Assembly: GCA_039621445.1 (NCBI GenBank)
Contig: CP154957.1
Span: 40,760,011-40,824,010 of the forward strand
Length of the DNA stretch: 64,000 nt
Direction of reading: 5' to 3'
Source: Euglena gracilis
Lineage: Eukaryota > Euglenida > Euglenophyceae > Euglenales
Below, piece after piece: positions 27,991-39,900 of the stretch. The stretch's first letter is position 1, and each line of letters opens with the position of its first letter. The notes below the pieces were generated by a model. The model made no database searches. It was not told the origin of the DNA and saw only the letters and a list, made by a program, of their open reading frames with translations. The position numbers and the translations under genes were made by a program.

Positions 27991-30900
27991 ATGGCGGATG
28001 GCCTTTCAAATGACTGCGTCGGTCTCAATGTATGTCACAACGAAAACTTGAATTCCATAAGTGTTGTTTCTATTTCAGGTTCGTGTGAAGACGGTGGCTG
28101 GAGACAGTTATGAAGGAGCTGTTTTTGCATTCGATTGTGAGCAGGGGATTTTTGTACTTTGTATGTGCGCACCTGTTATTCTTTGATCCTCCTGTCCTTT
28201 GACAGACGAACCCTCCGATCTTCGGAACAGGAGCAACTTTCGAGTGTTTAAGACAGATTGCTTGCAGGAGTTGACTCTTTTGGATACTGAGCCCACACGG
28301 CTTCCAGAGCAAGGCTTTGCTTTTAGGAAGGAATGGGAAATTGAGAACCTTTTCCCTCGCTCTGGCCTGCTGGAACGTTTCACACACTGGCTTTGGTGGT
28401 GCTTTGCCATCCAACTGAAATTGAGTCTGCTCAAATCTGAACACCGAAATCTCCGACAAAAAAAATGGGTACTTGTCTGTTGTGGTACGACGCACCCCCC
28501 CCTTGACGCACCCCCCCCTTTCGGTAAATGGTACGACGCCCTTTGAACGGCCAGAACCCTCGGGGTCTGTTTTGGCCATTTTGGTGGTTTTTCTGATTAT
28601 TGGAAGGGGTCAGGGGTTTTCTTAAGCCGGAGGGTACCCCATCCCCCGGGGGGGGGGTCCAGCCAGCCAGCAGCTCAAATCCAGCCAGCAGCCCAAATTC
28701 GGGCTGGGAGCCCCCCCCCCCCCCGGGGGTCGAGTGAAATAAAGTTGGGACCAGCCCGGCCGGAGGCCGGGCCAGCCGGCCGAAGGCCGGGCCAGCCGGC
28801 CGCAGGCCGGCCAGCCAAATGGGCTGCCCAGCACACCTATCCCTGCATTTTTCCCCCTCATCACAAGTTCCTCCATCACAGCCCCCCAGCCTTGATCAAG
28901 CTCCATCCATCAAAATGTCGAAAATGGCAAAAAAATATTGGAAAATTTTGTTTTCCGTCGGCCCAGCCCAGCCCAGCTCGCTCCAGCCCTGGACCCCCCC
29001 TTATCCCCCCGGGGGGGGGGGGTCCAGCCAGCAGCTCAAATCCAGCCAGCAGCCTTTTGCCAGCCGGAGGCTGGACCCCCCCCCTGGGGGGTCCTTAAGA
29101 AAACCCCTGGAAGGGGTATAGGGTTAGGGTTTGGACATGGCCCTGCCGTGCCTTGGCACACACAAGGGAAACCCAAAGGCGGCAGACTGGAAGGGAGAAA
29201 GAAAGATAAAGCCCGCCGACCATTCGGCCCGGAGAGGGGATTTGCCATCCTGAAAACATGGGAAACAGGGAAATTTGCCCAAATTTGGCCGAATGCGAAT
29301 AAAGGCTCAAACTTCACCAGGACGGGTACCGACCCTAACCCCCATTCCTCCCAATGATACAGTCACCGGAAGAGGAAAAGAAGGCGTTGTGCCATAACTG
29401 AAAGGGGGTCCGTCGTACCATAACAGATAAGTACCAAAAACTGGATGATCTGCTGAATGTTTTTAAAGGAATGCCCCCCCCCCCGCTTCTCCCAGCCAGG
29501 ATGCAGACACCCCCTCAAGGTCGAGTGAAGAAAGGAAGATTTTGCATGGGTCCAGCCTGGCACACGGTTCCCTGGACCCCCCTGGACCCCCGACAACCTG
29601 CAAGCAAAGACCTGTTCCAGAGCCTCTAAATGCAGACTCAAAGCTCCCAAAAATCAATGCTGCAAAGGTGAAGGAGAACGCAGCAACAGCAGCCAGAGAG
29701 CGTGCTAGAAAAATGGGGCAGGATGTCACAATTGAGGCTCAAGACATATTTGATGCACTTTCCAAAACGTATACCTCATCTTCGAGTCCACTAATCTTTT
29801 TTCCCTTTCTTCAAGGTACCCTTGCAATTGGGATAATTCCAGCATTGTGGTACTTGGGGAGGTTCGCATTGAGCCTCCATACACCGTTGAGAAGGTTTGT
29901 CACCTATTTCCGGGGTTCAGGACCAGGCATCCTTTCAGTCGGAAGAGAGGGGGGTGAGTGGGTGGGTTCGGGGTACGGGGGGGGGGGGTCCTGGGCAAAG
30001 GTGGGGAATGGGTTTCGGGATGGTGTCAAAATGTCAAATTGTCATGATGTCAAAATTGCCACATTTTCTTTGTCACGTTCAATGCCTTCTTTCAAAAAAA
30101 GTGTCTCGCCGCCCGAAAACAGCACATACAAACAACATTGGTAACAGGGTTTGGTACTTATCTGTTCTCGTACGACGGACCCCCCCCTTTCGGTTATGGT
30201 ACGACACCCTTTTTTTTGGGTTATTTAGGGTTAATTAAAGGAATAGGGTTAGGTGCGCACATGCACGTTTGCGCTACATGGCCACGTTGCGCTGCATGGC
30301 CACGTTGCGCTACATGGCCGTGTAGCGCAACGTGGCCATGTAGCGCAACATGGCCATTAGCGCACCTAACCCTACTCCTTCAATAACCCCATAATAGCGC
30401 TACATGGCCATGTTGCGCTACACGGCCATGTAGCGCAACGTGGCAATGTAGCGCAACATGGCCATGTAGCGCACTGTAGCATGAGCGCACCTAACCCTAC
30501 TCCTTCAATAACCCCATAATAACCCAGAAAAAGGGTGTCGTACCATAACCGAAAGGGGGGGGGTCCGTCGTACGATAACAGATAAGTACCCAGGGTTTTT
30601 TTCAGTCGTGGACCCTGGGGGGAGGGGCGGTAGGGTGGGTGAGTCCGGCCGAGCCCCCCCCCCCGGGGGGGGGGGTGTCACCCCAGGGGGGAGTGGGATA
30701 TACTTTTCGGCGCCGAAAGTTTTTGAAAAAGTGCTATTTTTGGAATTTTTCTGTTTATGGCCGGCGCTAACTTCGCTTCTGGCCCAGGTTCTCACCTCCC
30801 CCCCCCCCCCGAGAAAAAATTGTTTCTACACCGATGTTCATCGCCCCAAGGCGCCGAAGGCCAGGCCACCCGGCACCCCTGCTAAAACCGTTGGTGCCAT

Positions 30901-33900
30901 CAATTTGCACCGTTCGACTATATAAAAATTGTGGGCATAACCCGTATTCAGGCCGTATTCAGGCCGTATAACGGGTCAAGGGCGCCTGCGGCGCCCTTGA
31001 CCCGTTATACGGCCTGAATACGGGTTATAGCCCACAATTTTTCTGTAACCGTGAATAGAAAGGCCCGGCGCCTGCCCTGTTTTTCGTGGGTGTGCTTCAC
31101 GCCAGGTTTTCGGGCATTTTTTTGTCATTTTTCACCCAAAAATCCTATTCACAAAAATATGCCCTGTTTTTCGTGAATATCTATTCACAAAAAACAGGGC
31201 ATATTTTCGTGAATTGAAAATATGCCCTGTTTTTTGTGAATAGAAACAGGTCTGTAGAAATGGTGTCCAAATGACCCGAATCATACCCACATGGCACCGC
31301 TGGTCCTGGAAAACGAGAAATGGGCGTTGGGCCAAGTAATTGGGGGGCACTTTGGGGGGGGGGACTGGGCGCCGAAGGCGCACGGTCCCCCCCAAAGGCC
31401 CCCACAATGCTTGGCCTGACGCCGATATTCTCTTTAGAGCCTAACGGATCACAGAGGGTCGGTATTTTATCCACATTGCTTGTGTTGTTCCTCAGTCTGT
31501 TCTTGCAAAAATGGCGAAGAAAGCCGCAAACACCATGGACCGAATGTTGCCACAACCCCCAAAACTGTGTATTGGGGCTCTGGCTTCGCGCCCGAACCGG
31601 CGTCCAATGCTGGTCCATTGGATGCCGGTTCATTGGTCCATTTTGCGTCCAGGGGACCCAAAATGAAAAGTGCCAAAAAGTGTCCAAAATGGGTTTTAGA
31701 CATGTGGCAACCATATAATCATATCTGAGCAGTTTTTGGGGGTATTTGGTCAGAAATTGGGGGATTTTGTGCAACACTTTCCATTTGGTCAAATTTGGCG
31801 AATTTCTGAAATGGAGTACCATGCAGCACGGCTGAAATCTAAGGCCATCTGCTGAAAGCCCTCGAGAAGGGCTATCGATCAAGGGGCAACATGGCAGGTG
31901 AACAGTGGGTTTTGGAATTTGCGAAAAGGGTCGGAACATTGCGATTGGCAATTTTTAGGGCGCTGTGCAGTGTGGCTGAGTTCTGAGGGTACCAAACGAA
32001 AGCTCATGGGGAAAGCTTTCAATTGATATGCTGTATGGCACCTCAGGTGTGGGATTTCACAAATTAGGATGTCAAAATTTGGAATACACGATCGCTGAAA
32101 ATAAGCGCTGTGTGCAGTATTGCTGATTCCTGTGGCCATCTGTAAAAAGCCCTTGAGAAGAGCTTTCGATTGATGGGATTGACAGGTTTTTGGGTTTCAT
32201 TTCAGTTAAAATTCCTATTCACGAAAATATGCCCTGTTTTTCGTGAATAGGTATTCACGAAAAACAGGGCATATTTTCGTGAATTGAAAATATGCCCTGT
32301 TTTTCGTGTTCACACCCACGAAAAACAGGGCAGGCGCCGGGCCTCTATTCACGGTTACAATTTGGAACTCTCGCGGTGGCTTTTTTTTTGACGTTTTTTT
32401 GTGATTCTTGTCAAGAAAACTGCCCCTCTGAAAACCGTTTTATAATAGGGAATAGGTCTGATCGCCTGCCCTGTATTTCGTGGGTTTACTCACGCTATAA
32501 ACGGTGTAATTGTTTGTTATGTTTTTTGTAAATGTTTGGTTGGTCCTGCGCCTGTGGGGTGCCATTTTCGTTGAAAAATCGGGGATCCCTGCGCCTCCCC
32601 TGTATTTTGTGCACGATGCCCTCACCCCCCCCCATTTGGCTAATGGCCGGGCTCCTTTGGACCCCCAATTTGCCAATTAGGGGGGGGGGGACAAATAGGG
32701 GGGGGTTACCCCGGCCATGAGCCAATTAGGCTGACTATTAGGCTGACAATTGGCTAATGGACCGTCCAACGGGACCCCCAATTAGCCAATTAGGGGGGGG
32801 GAGGCAATTTTGGGGGGGGGGTGAGGGCAGGGCAGGCGGAAAATGGCACGGGGTAACCAGTTTTGATTTGGATGTCATACATAATATATCAAATTAGCCG
32901 CTGGTCGAAATTGGTAGATTCACAGTTCTGAAGCCGTGCTGCCCATCAATCGAAAGCTCTTGGGTTTGGGGGGATCGTTCCAGGATGTTGGCTGCCCTTG
33001 GCAATTTTCAAAAAAGGGACACTGCGGACGTGGAGATGTGCAAAGCGGACTGCACCGGACATGGAAAAAGAGCATCACCCGTGTTCAGCCTGGAGGTGTT
33101 CATGTAACCGCAATGTAACCGCGATGTAACCGCAATCTGAACAAGGCGTGGCACGAAGTCTCAAAGCGACCTGCTGGCTGGCCGGACCGGCCCCAGGCGG
33201 ATTGTTGGCTATGACGATCCCGGAGGTCGTACCGGCCATGGTCGGGCCGACCACCGGAGGTCGATAAGTATAGCCAATGAACTGCATTACCCCCCCCCCC
33301 TTTTCAAAGGACTTTTTCAAAGGACTTTTTGTGCCGACCATGGTCACCTGTTTGTTACCGACCATTATGGTCGGCCCGACCAATTGGAGGTCGGGAGCTC
33401 AAATCCAGCCAGCAGCCCAAATTTGGGCTGGGAGCCGCCCCCCCCTCCTCCTGGGGGGGTCGAGTGAAATAAAGTTGAGTCCAGCCCGGCCGGAGGCCGG
33501 GCCAGTCGGCCGAAGGCCGGGCCAGCGATCAACAGCAGGCTGGTCCTGCTGTTGATCCTGTCCACGGCCACCTCCTTGGTCAGCAAGCAAAGAAACCGTC
33601 CGGCACAGCCCGAACCGGTTGCCTGGGTCAGGGTTAGGGTCAGGTTCAGGCATCTTTTTAAGTCAGCAGACCCCCCCCCCCCCCCCCCGGGGGGGGGGTG
33701 GGGGGCGCCGGGCCGGCCCCCGGGGGGGGGGGGGGGTCCCGCGCGTGAGGCGCCGGGTATACCTTTTCGGTGCGAAGCGCTGAAAATTTTTGAAAATTGC
33801 CTTTAACGGGCCCGATTTTGGGGGGGTCGTAAACAAGGTAAGTCCCGCCAGGCTCCGGCGTACCTCCACGTACACAGATAAAAAAGGGCCAGAGGCGAAC

Positions 33901-36900
33901 AACAGCGCCAGGCCAGAAGAAGGGATAAAAGGCACCAAATAAACAGCCACAGTGCACACAAGGGGGGCCTGTCTGGGCAGGCCACCTTGGCATTTTGTAC
34001 TAATTTTTACTGATTTGGGGGCAATTTTGCATTTTTTGGGTAAAATTTCTGGAACTTGGGTCAATATGAGCACATTTATGGCATTTTTGACAATTGCATG
34101 CCATTTTGGTGATTTTGGGTTACCCAGGGGGGGCGGGGGGGGGGGGGGGGGGGGGCGGGGGGTCCGACCCCCTGTCGCCGGGGTGGTAAGCTTCGCTCTT
34201 ACTCTAAAGAGATAAGAGCTCAGCGACCCCCACCTTATGTTCACAATCTTTTGTATGGCTGGCATTTTTGGGTTATTTTTGGTCATTTCAAGCCATTTTA
34301 ACCCCCCCCAAAATAAGACCCGGGTCTTATTTTTGGGTCCGGACCAGGAATTTCTTAAGCCGGAGGGTACCCTCCCCCCGGGGGGGGGGGTCCAGCCAGC
34401 CAGCAGCTCAAATCCAGCCAGCAGCCCAAATTCGGGCTGGGAGCCCCCCCCCCCGGGGTCGAGTGAAATAAAGTCGGGTCCAGCCCGGCCGGAGGCCGGC
34501 CCAGCCGGCCGCAGGCCGGCCAGCCAACTGGGCTGTCCAGCTCACTTATCCCTGCATTTTTCCCCCTCATCACAGCCCCTCCATCACACCCCCCCAGCCT
34601 TGATCTAGCTCCACCCATCAAAATGTCGAAAATGGCCAAAATGTGTTAGAAAATTTTGTTTTTCCTCGACCCAGCCCAGCCCAGCCCGCTCCAGCCCCGG
34701 ACCCCCCCCCTCCCCCCCCACCCCCCCGGGGGGGGGTCCAGCCAGCAGCTCAAATCCAGCCAGCAGCCTTTTTGCCAGCCGGAGGCTGGACCCCCCCCCC
34801 CCGGGGGTGCTTAAGAAATTCCCTGTGCTGGAAGCCTCCAGGGGGGGGGGTCTTATTTTTGGTTTTTTCTTTGACCGACCCGGGCCCGAAAAAGCACCAT
34901 TTTTCAGGTTCCCTAGAGTGCTAATTTTTTTCCTTCGGCGCTTCGCGCCATGTGTAGATTGGTGTAATTTGACATTTAGCATGTTTTTTGCACTTCAAAA
35001 ATCTGAAATTTTTTGAAATTTCATCATTTTTGTGCATGAAATTTGGGTTTTTGGTAATTTTTCAGGGAAAATTTTCACCGTCCCCGGCGCTTCGCGCCGT
35101 CAAGGGGGGTCTTATTTTTGTATTTTTGCTCGATCGGCCCAGGGGGGTCTCATTTTTGGGGGGTCTTATTTAACTTATTTATTTAACTTATTAAGACGCA
35201 GCAGATGCAGATGCTGGACAAGATGCAGTGGATGGAGACACAGGACAAGATGCAGATGCTGGACAAGCTGCAGCTGCTGGACACGATGCAGATGCTGGAC
35301 AAGATGCAGATGCTGGACAAGATGCATTTGCACGGTGGATGGAGATACAGGCCAAATGAGTAAGGAATTAGGGGAGATGCTTGTGGCCAATTGTCTAAAA
35401 TTGGCTTTGGTCGACCAAAGTGGTGTTAAAGCACCCAAAAGTGGCAGTCAAAGGTGGTCAGAAAGCAATTGGAAGCGATCAAAAGCATATCTAGCAGCAG
35501 CCGCAAGCCAAAAGCAGCCAAAGGCGGGTGAATTGGGCTCAGTGGCCAATAGCGGACAAAAGTGGCCATGAGTGGCCAAAAGTTGGAAGCGGGTAAATGA
35601 GCAAAAGTGCACAAAAGTGGATGACGTATATTCAGATGTTTTTGTGGATGCTCTGGATGCAGGTATCTGAGTGGATGCAGGTACACCTCCAAGGGTTTAA
35701 TAGGCGATGCTGGGCGATGCTGGGCGATGCTGGGCCCAAGGGCATGGCTGACCAGAGGTGCTTGCCCCCCCCGCCCTCCTCCTTTGCGGGGGCAAAAAAA
35801 ACCTTCTGGCGCTTCGCGCCGGGTGTGTATTTCAGGACCCTCTTGAGGCTCAACATGAATTTTTGGCAAAATGGCCAAAAAATGGCTGTAACTCGGGACA
35901 GGCAGGGAGTTGCGTGGAAATCAAAATACTGTTAGATGGGGCATTTTAAGGGTTTCAATTTGGTTCTCTTGGCATTTCCTATTTCCCTACCATTTTTTAG
36001 AAATTTTAGAAAAATCGATTTTTGACCCCCCCCAAAAGCGGCCGAAATTTTCGGCGACCGAAAACTGGAGGTAAGAGGGGTCCCCCCCTTGTTTTGGAAG
36101 GGGGGCCCCCTAGTTTTGGAAGGGGGCCCCCCACCCTTTCCTCCGAGATTCCCATACAAGTCTGGGGCAGGCACTCCAAGGCACCCAGATCCGACCCCAC
36201 CCCGGGGGGGGGGGAGGGCATATGGCGAAAAGTTCCTGGGCATGGCCAAGGCACTTCCAGTGCCAAAGGCGCCGGAAGCCCAGAAGAGGCCATTTTTGGG
36301 CACTTTTTGGCCCACGACCAGGGCAGGCAGCGACCCCTCCCCGGGGGGTGGTGCCTGCCTGCCCAGGTACTCCAGGGCGCTCTGAGATCCCCCTCCCCTG
36401 GGGTTGGTCAATTTCAGCCTGTCCACAATGAAAAATATTGTAAACAGCAACAGAATTGGGCGAGTGCATGCTTTGGGGACCAATCAGAGCAACATCTTCA
36501 CAGGGTCGTAGGTTTTCATATACACCATTTCAAGTGCACTTCTTGAGCCTGACCTGGGTGTTGGGTGTTTTGGGCCATTATTTTAGGGATAAGGTGCCAG
36601 CACTTTCGAGAATAACTTTAAAAGGAGGGGGCCACCATTCAGAGGTCAGCCAATTTATAATTGAAATTAATGCGAGGAAGGGTGGGGGGGGGGCAGGGGC
36701 AATGCAAATTTCTGGTGTTTGGGCCGGTTGCCAGACGGCCAGGTCGACCTGAATCATCTGGGGTGTGAAGCTGGGCCAAGCAACCAAGAGGCTTCTCCTG
36801 AATGTGGTCTTTGAATTTTGTCTTTCAAGTCTCCCTTGCTTTCTCAGGTCCAGGCAGAACCTGGGAGGCCGTCAGATGTGGGTGGAAAAGGAATTGATTC

Positions 36901-39900
36901 TACTGTGGAACGTGTGAAAAAAGTGGTTTGTTTTGTTGCAATGCCGAGACACAGCACATCCTGGACACACCGCCTAACTGGGTTCTTGTTGCAGGGATTT
37001 CTTAAGCCGGAGGGTACCCTACCCGGGGGGGGGGGGTCCTGCCAGCCAGCAGCTCAAATCCAGCCAGCAGCCCAAATTCGGGCGGGCAGCCCCCCCCGGG
37101 GGGGGGGGGGGGTGAGTGAAATAAAGTCGGGGCCAGCCGGCCGAAGGCTGGCCAGCCAACCAGGCTGCCCAGCACAACCATCCCTGCATTTTTACCCTCA
37201 TCACAGCTTCCCTATCCAGCCTGGTTCTGGCATCGAGTAGGCAACAATGTTTTAGAAAATTTTTTGTTTTTCAGCGACCAAGCCCAACCCAATCCCCCCC
37301 CGCCCCGGTCCACCCCCCCCCGGGGGGGTCCAGCCAGCTCGTTTCCATCCAGCAGTTTTTTTGCTACCCGGGGGCCGCCCCCCCGGGGGGGGGGGGGTCC
37401 TTAAGAAATCCCCTGTCTTGTTGTTTTTGGAAAGCTGTGCTGAAAGCCTCGAAATGATGTTGGCACAGAAAGGCTTTTTTGTTTGTTTTTGGTTTGTTTG
37501 CGAAATTGATGATTTGGATTTGGAATAAGTTTTTTTGATGATGCTTTTTTGCTTTATTAAAACCCTGCTTGTTTTTTTGTATCTTCTTTGTATGAGGCTC
37601 TATGGGGTGTGCCAATTTTTTTTCCATACCAAGTTTATTCTGGTTTCCTTATTCCATTTCATTCTGGTTTATTCCGGACCGGAATATCTCCCCCTCCCTG
37701 GACAGATGCATCGTGCAACCCCTCAGTAATGGCATTTTCCCCCAGGCCCAGGCACAACCCCACCCACCACAAGGGGGGGGGGGACCAGCAAAGAATCCCA
37801 AAAAAACACCCCAAAATTGACCCTGAAAATATTAAACCCTTGAAAAACTTTCCTGGCCTGACTGACGCAGGAGCAGAATAGGGGGGTCAGTGACCCAAAT
37901 CCACCCCCCCCCCCGAATCCTGCATTGAGGTGGAAATGGGAAAACGGGAAGTGTAAATATATTTTTTGGGGGCTGATTTTGAACATTTTTCAGCCAGCAG
38001 TGATGACAGAGTGGTGGGTTTAATCAGCTGAGTTTTTCTGCTTTTTTTTCAATCCGCCCGCCCACCCAACCCAGGTGATGCGGGACCCCCCCCCCCCACA
38101 GGAGTCCCGCGACACCCTGGTTCTTTGGGTGATTTTGGGTCAAAAATATAAATTCAAATTATCTCCAAAATGGTGGGGAATCAAAAGAAATAACCGGGGA
38201 CGTAAATAAGCCCTGTCGACCATCTATCGCCCCAACATATGGGCCAGTCAAAGCCATACGGTCAAGTCAAAGCAGGCCAAACGTACAGTATTTGGAGGGA
38301 AACAGCTTTGAAATGGCAACAACTCAGGCTGGCCAACGAGTTACAAGGACGTTAAAAATGCAGTTAGATTGGGTGTTCCAAAGTTGTTTCAGTCACCACT
38401 TCTTTTGATTTTCCTTCGTTTCCAAGCTATTTTGGAAACGTTGATCATTGATCCCAGAACAGCCCAAATTTCCCACCCCAAAAAAGCCAAAAAGCCAACG
38501 GGACTAGTCGTATGCACTCCCTGACCTTACCGCCAACTGGGGGGGGGGGGGACGCAAAGAGTACACAGGGGGCCAGGAACGAAGTTATCTCCAGCCATAG
38601 ACAGACAAAAAGCCTAACTGCAACCAGGGGTTTTTTTTTTAGCCTTGGACCCCCTCCCTCGGGGGGGGGAGGGGGGTAGGGTGGGTGGGTCCCTTGGACC
38701 TCCCCCCTCCCCCCCTGGGGGGTGGGTAGGGGCCAGGCTTTTGCTTAAGGGATTGCAGTACCCCCCCGGGGGGGGGCTGGACTGCAGCTAGTCCAAATTT
38801 GGCTAGTGGAATTTCTAGCGCCCCCCCCCGGGGGGTCTGCTAGCAGGGCTAGCTAGTGAAAAAAATTTTTCCAGTGACCGGTGCAAAGCGCCGGAAATTT
38901 TTTTGGGGGGAATTTTTGGAACAAAATCAGCCAAAAACCTATTAAAAACCTCATTTCCACCTCACATGAGGAGTGTGCATTGGTTTTCTGGGCAGGTTTA
39001 GTAAAAAACCGGGTGATTTCTGGGTAGCACGAATAATCACGAATAATCACGAATGATCACGAATCAGAATTGAGGGCCCTAGCACGAATTTGTGGGAAAC
39101 CCCGGTGAAGCTTTTTTGGCGCCGAAAATTTTAGAAAAGGTGCTATTTTTGGCATTTTTGGCGATTTTCGGGCAAAAGTGGGTGGGTCCCCCGGGACCCC
39201 CCCCCTCCCCCGGGGGGCCCCACCCCTGGGGGTGGGTGGGTGGGTGCTGACCCCCTCCCCCCCTCTCCCCCCCCGGTCTTAAAAAAACCCCTGACTGCAA
39301 TGAAGAGGGGGTCGTACAACCAGGTGCCAAAAAATTTACTTTCCGATTCACCGACAAACCCCGACCTGGTGGGGGGTCCATACGCACCATTTGACCTGCA
39401 ACGTCTGACTGGAGGTTGTTGGTATGTGGGGGGTGGATGGCACCCTGGGGGAGGGGGCTGGTTTGTGGATTGTAGATGGTCCAAATTTGGCCAGTGGACC
39501 CCCCCCCCATTGTTTCATGTGTGATCAACTTGTAAAGCTTCTCACCAGTCAAAAATTTTCCACGAGCTCATCCTGCCAGCAGACCTCCTGACCAGGATCC
39601 CTGCCCTCCCCCCCCCCCAGGCGCTTGGCTGCCGGGAATCTAAGATCCGCCAAATATTTGTTTATCCAAAAAAAATATTCCGTCTGCCTTTGGCAGCAGG
39701 TTTTTTTGTCAAAAATTTTGGGGGGTTGGGGTATTTGGGGGGGGGTACAAAATGGGGGAAGGGAAGGAAATCATTGGACCCTCCTAGGTTGGCTCTGCTT
39801 TTAATCTGGCCGGGGCCAGACTTTGCGGGGGGCGCCTTGTGCTGTGGGGTCCTTAAGCTGGAGGGGACCCTGCCCCAAGGGGGGTTCAGCCAACCAGCAC

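Noticed and set aside
27242-28009. 255-codon minus-strand ORF opposite the LSM12 start
   Set aside because: Overlaps family G repeat sequence; the plus-strand gene model explains the region better.
33663-34286. 207-codon minus-strand ORF
   Set aside because: Crosses several G/C tracts, Pro/Gly/Arg-rich, no conserved motif.
35032-35571. 179-codon Cys/Trp/Arg-rich ORF
   Set aside because: Other-frame reading of the GATGCTGGACAAGATGCA repeat.
36926-37500. Alternative last exon of LSM12 near 37460 (Phe/Val-rich)
   Set aside because: Composition does not fit the family; the exon at 41559 fits phase and C-terminal similarity better.
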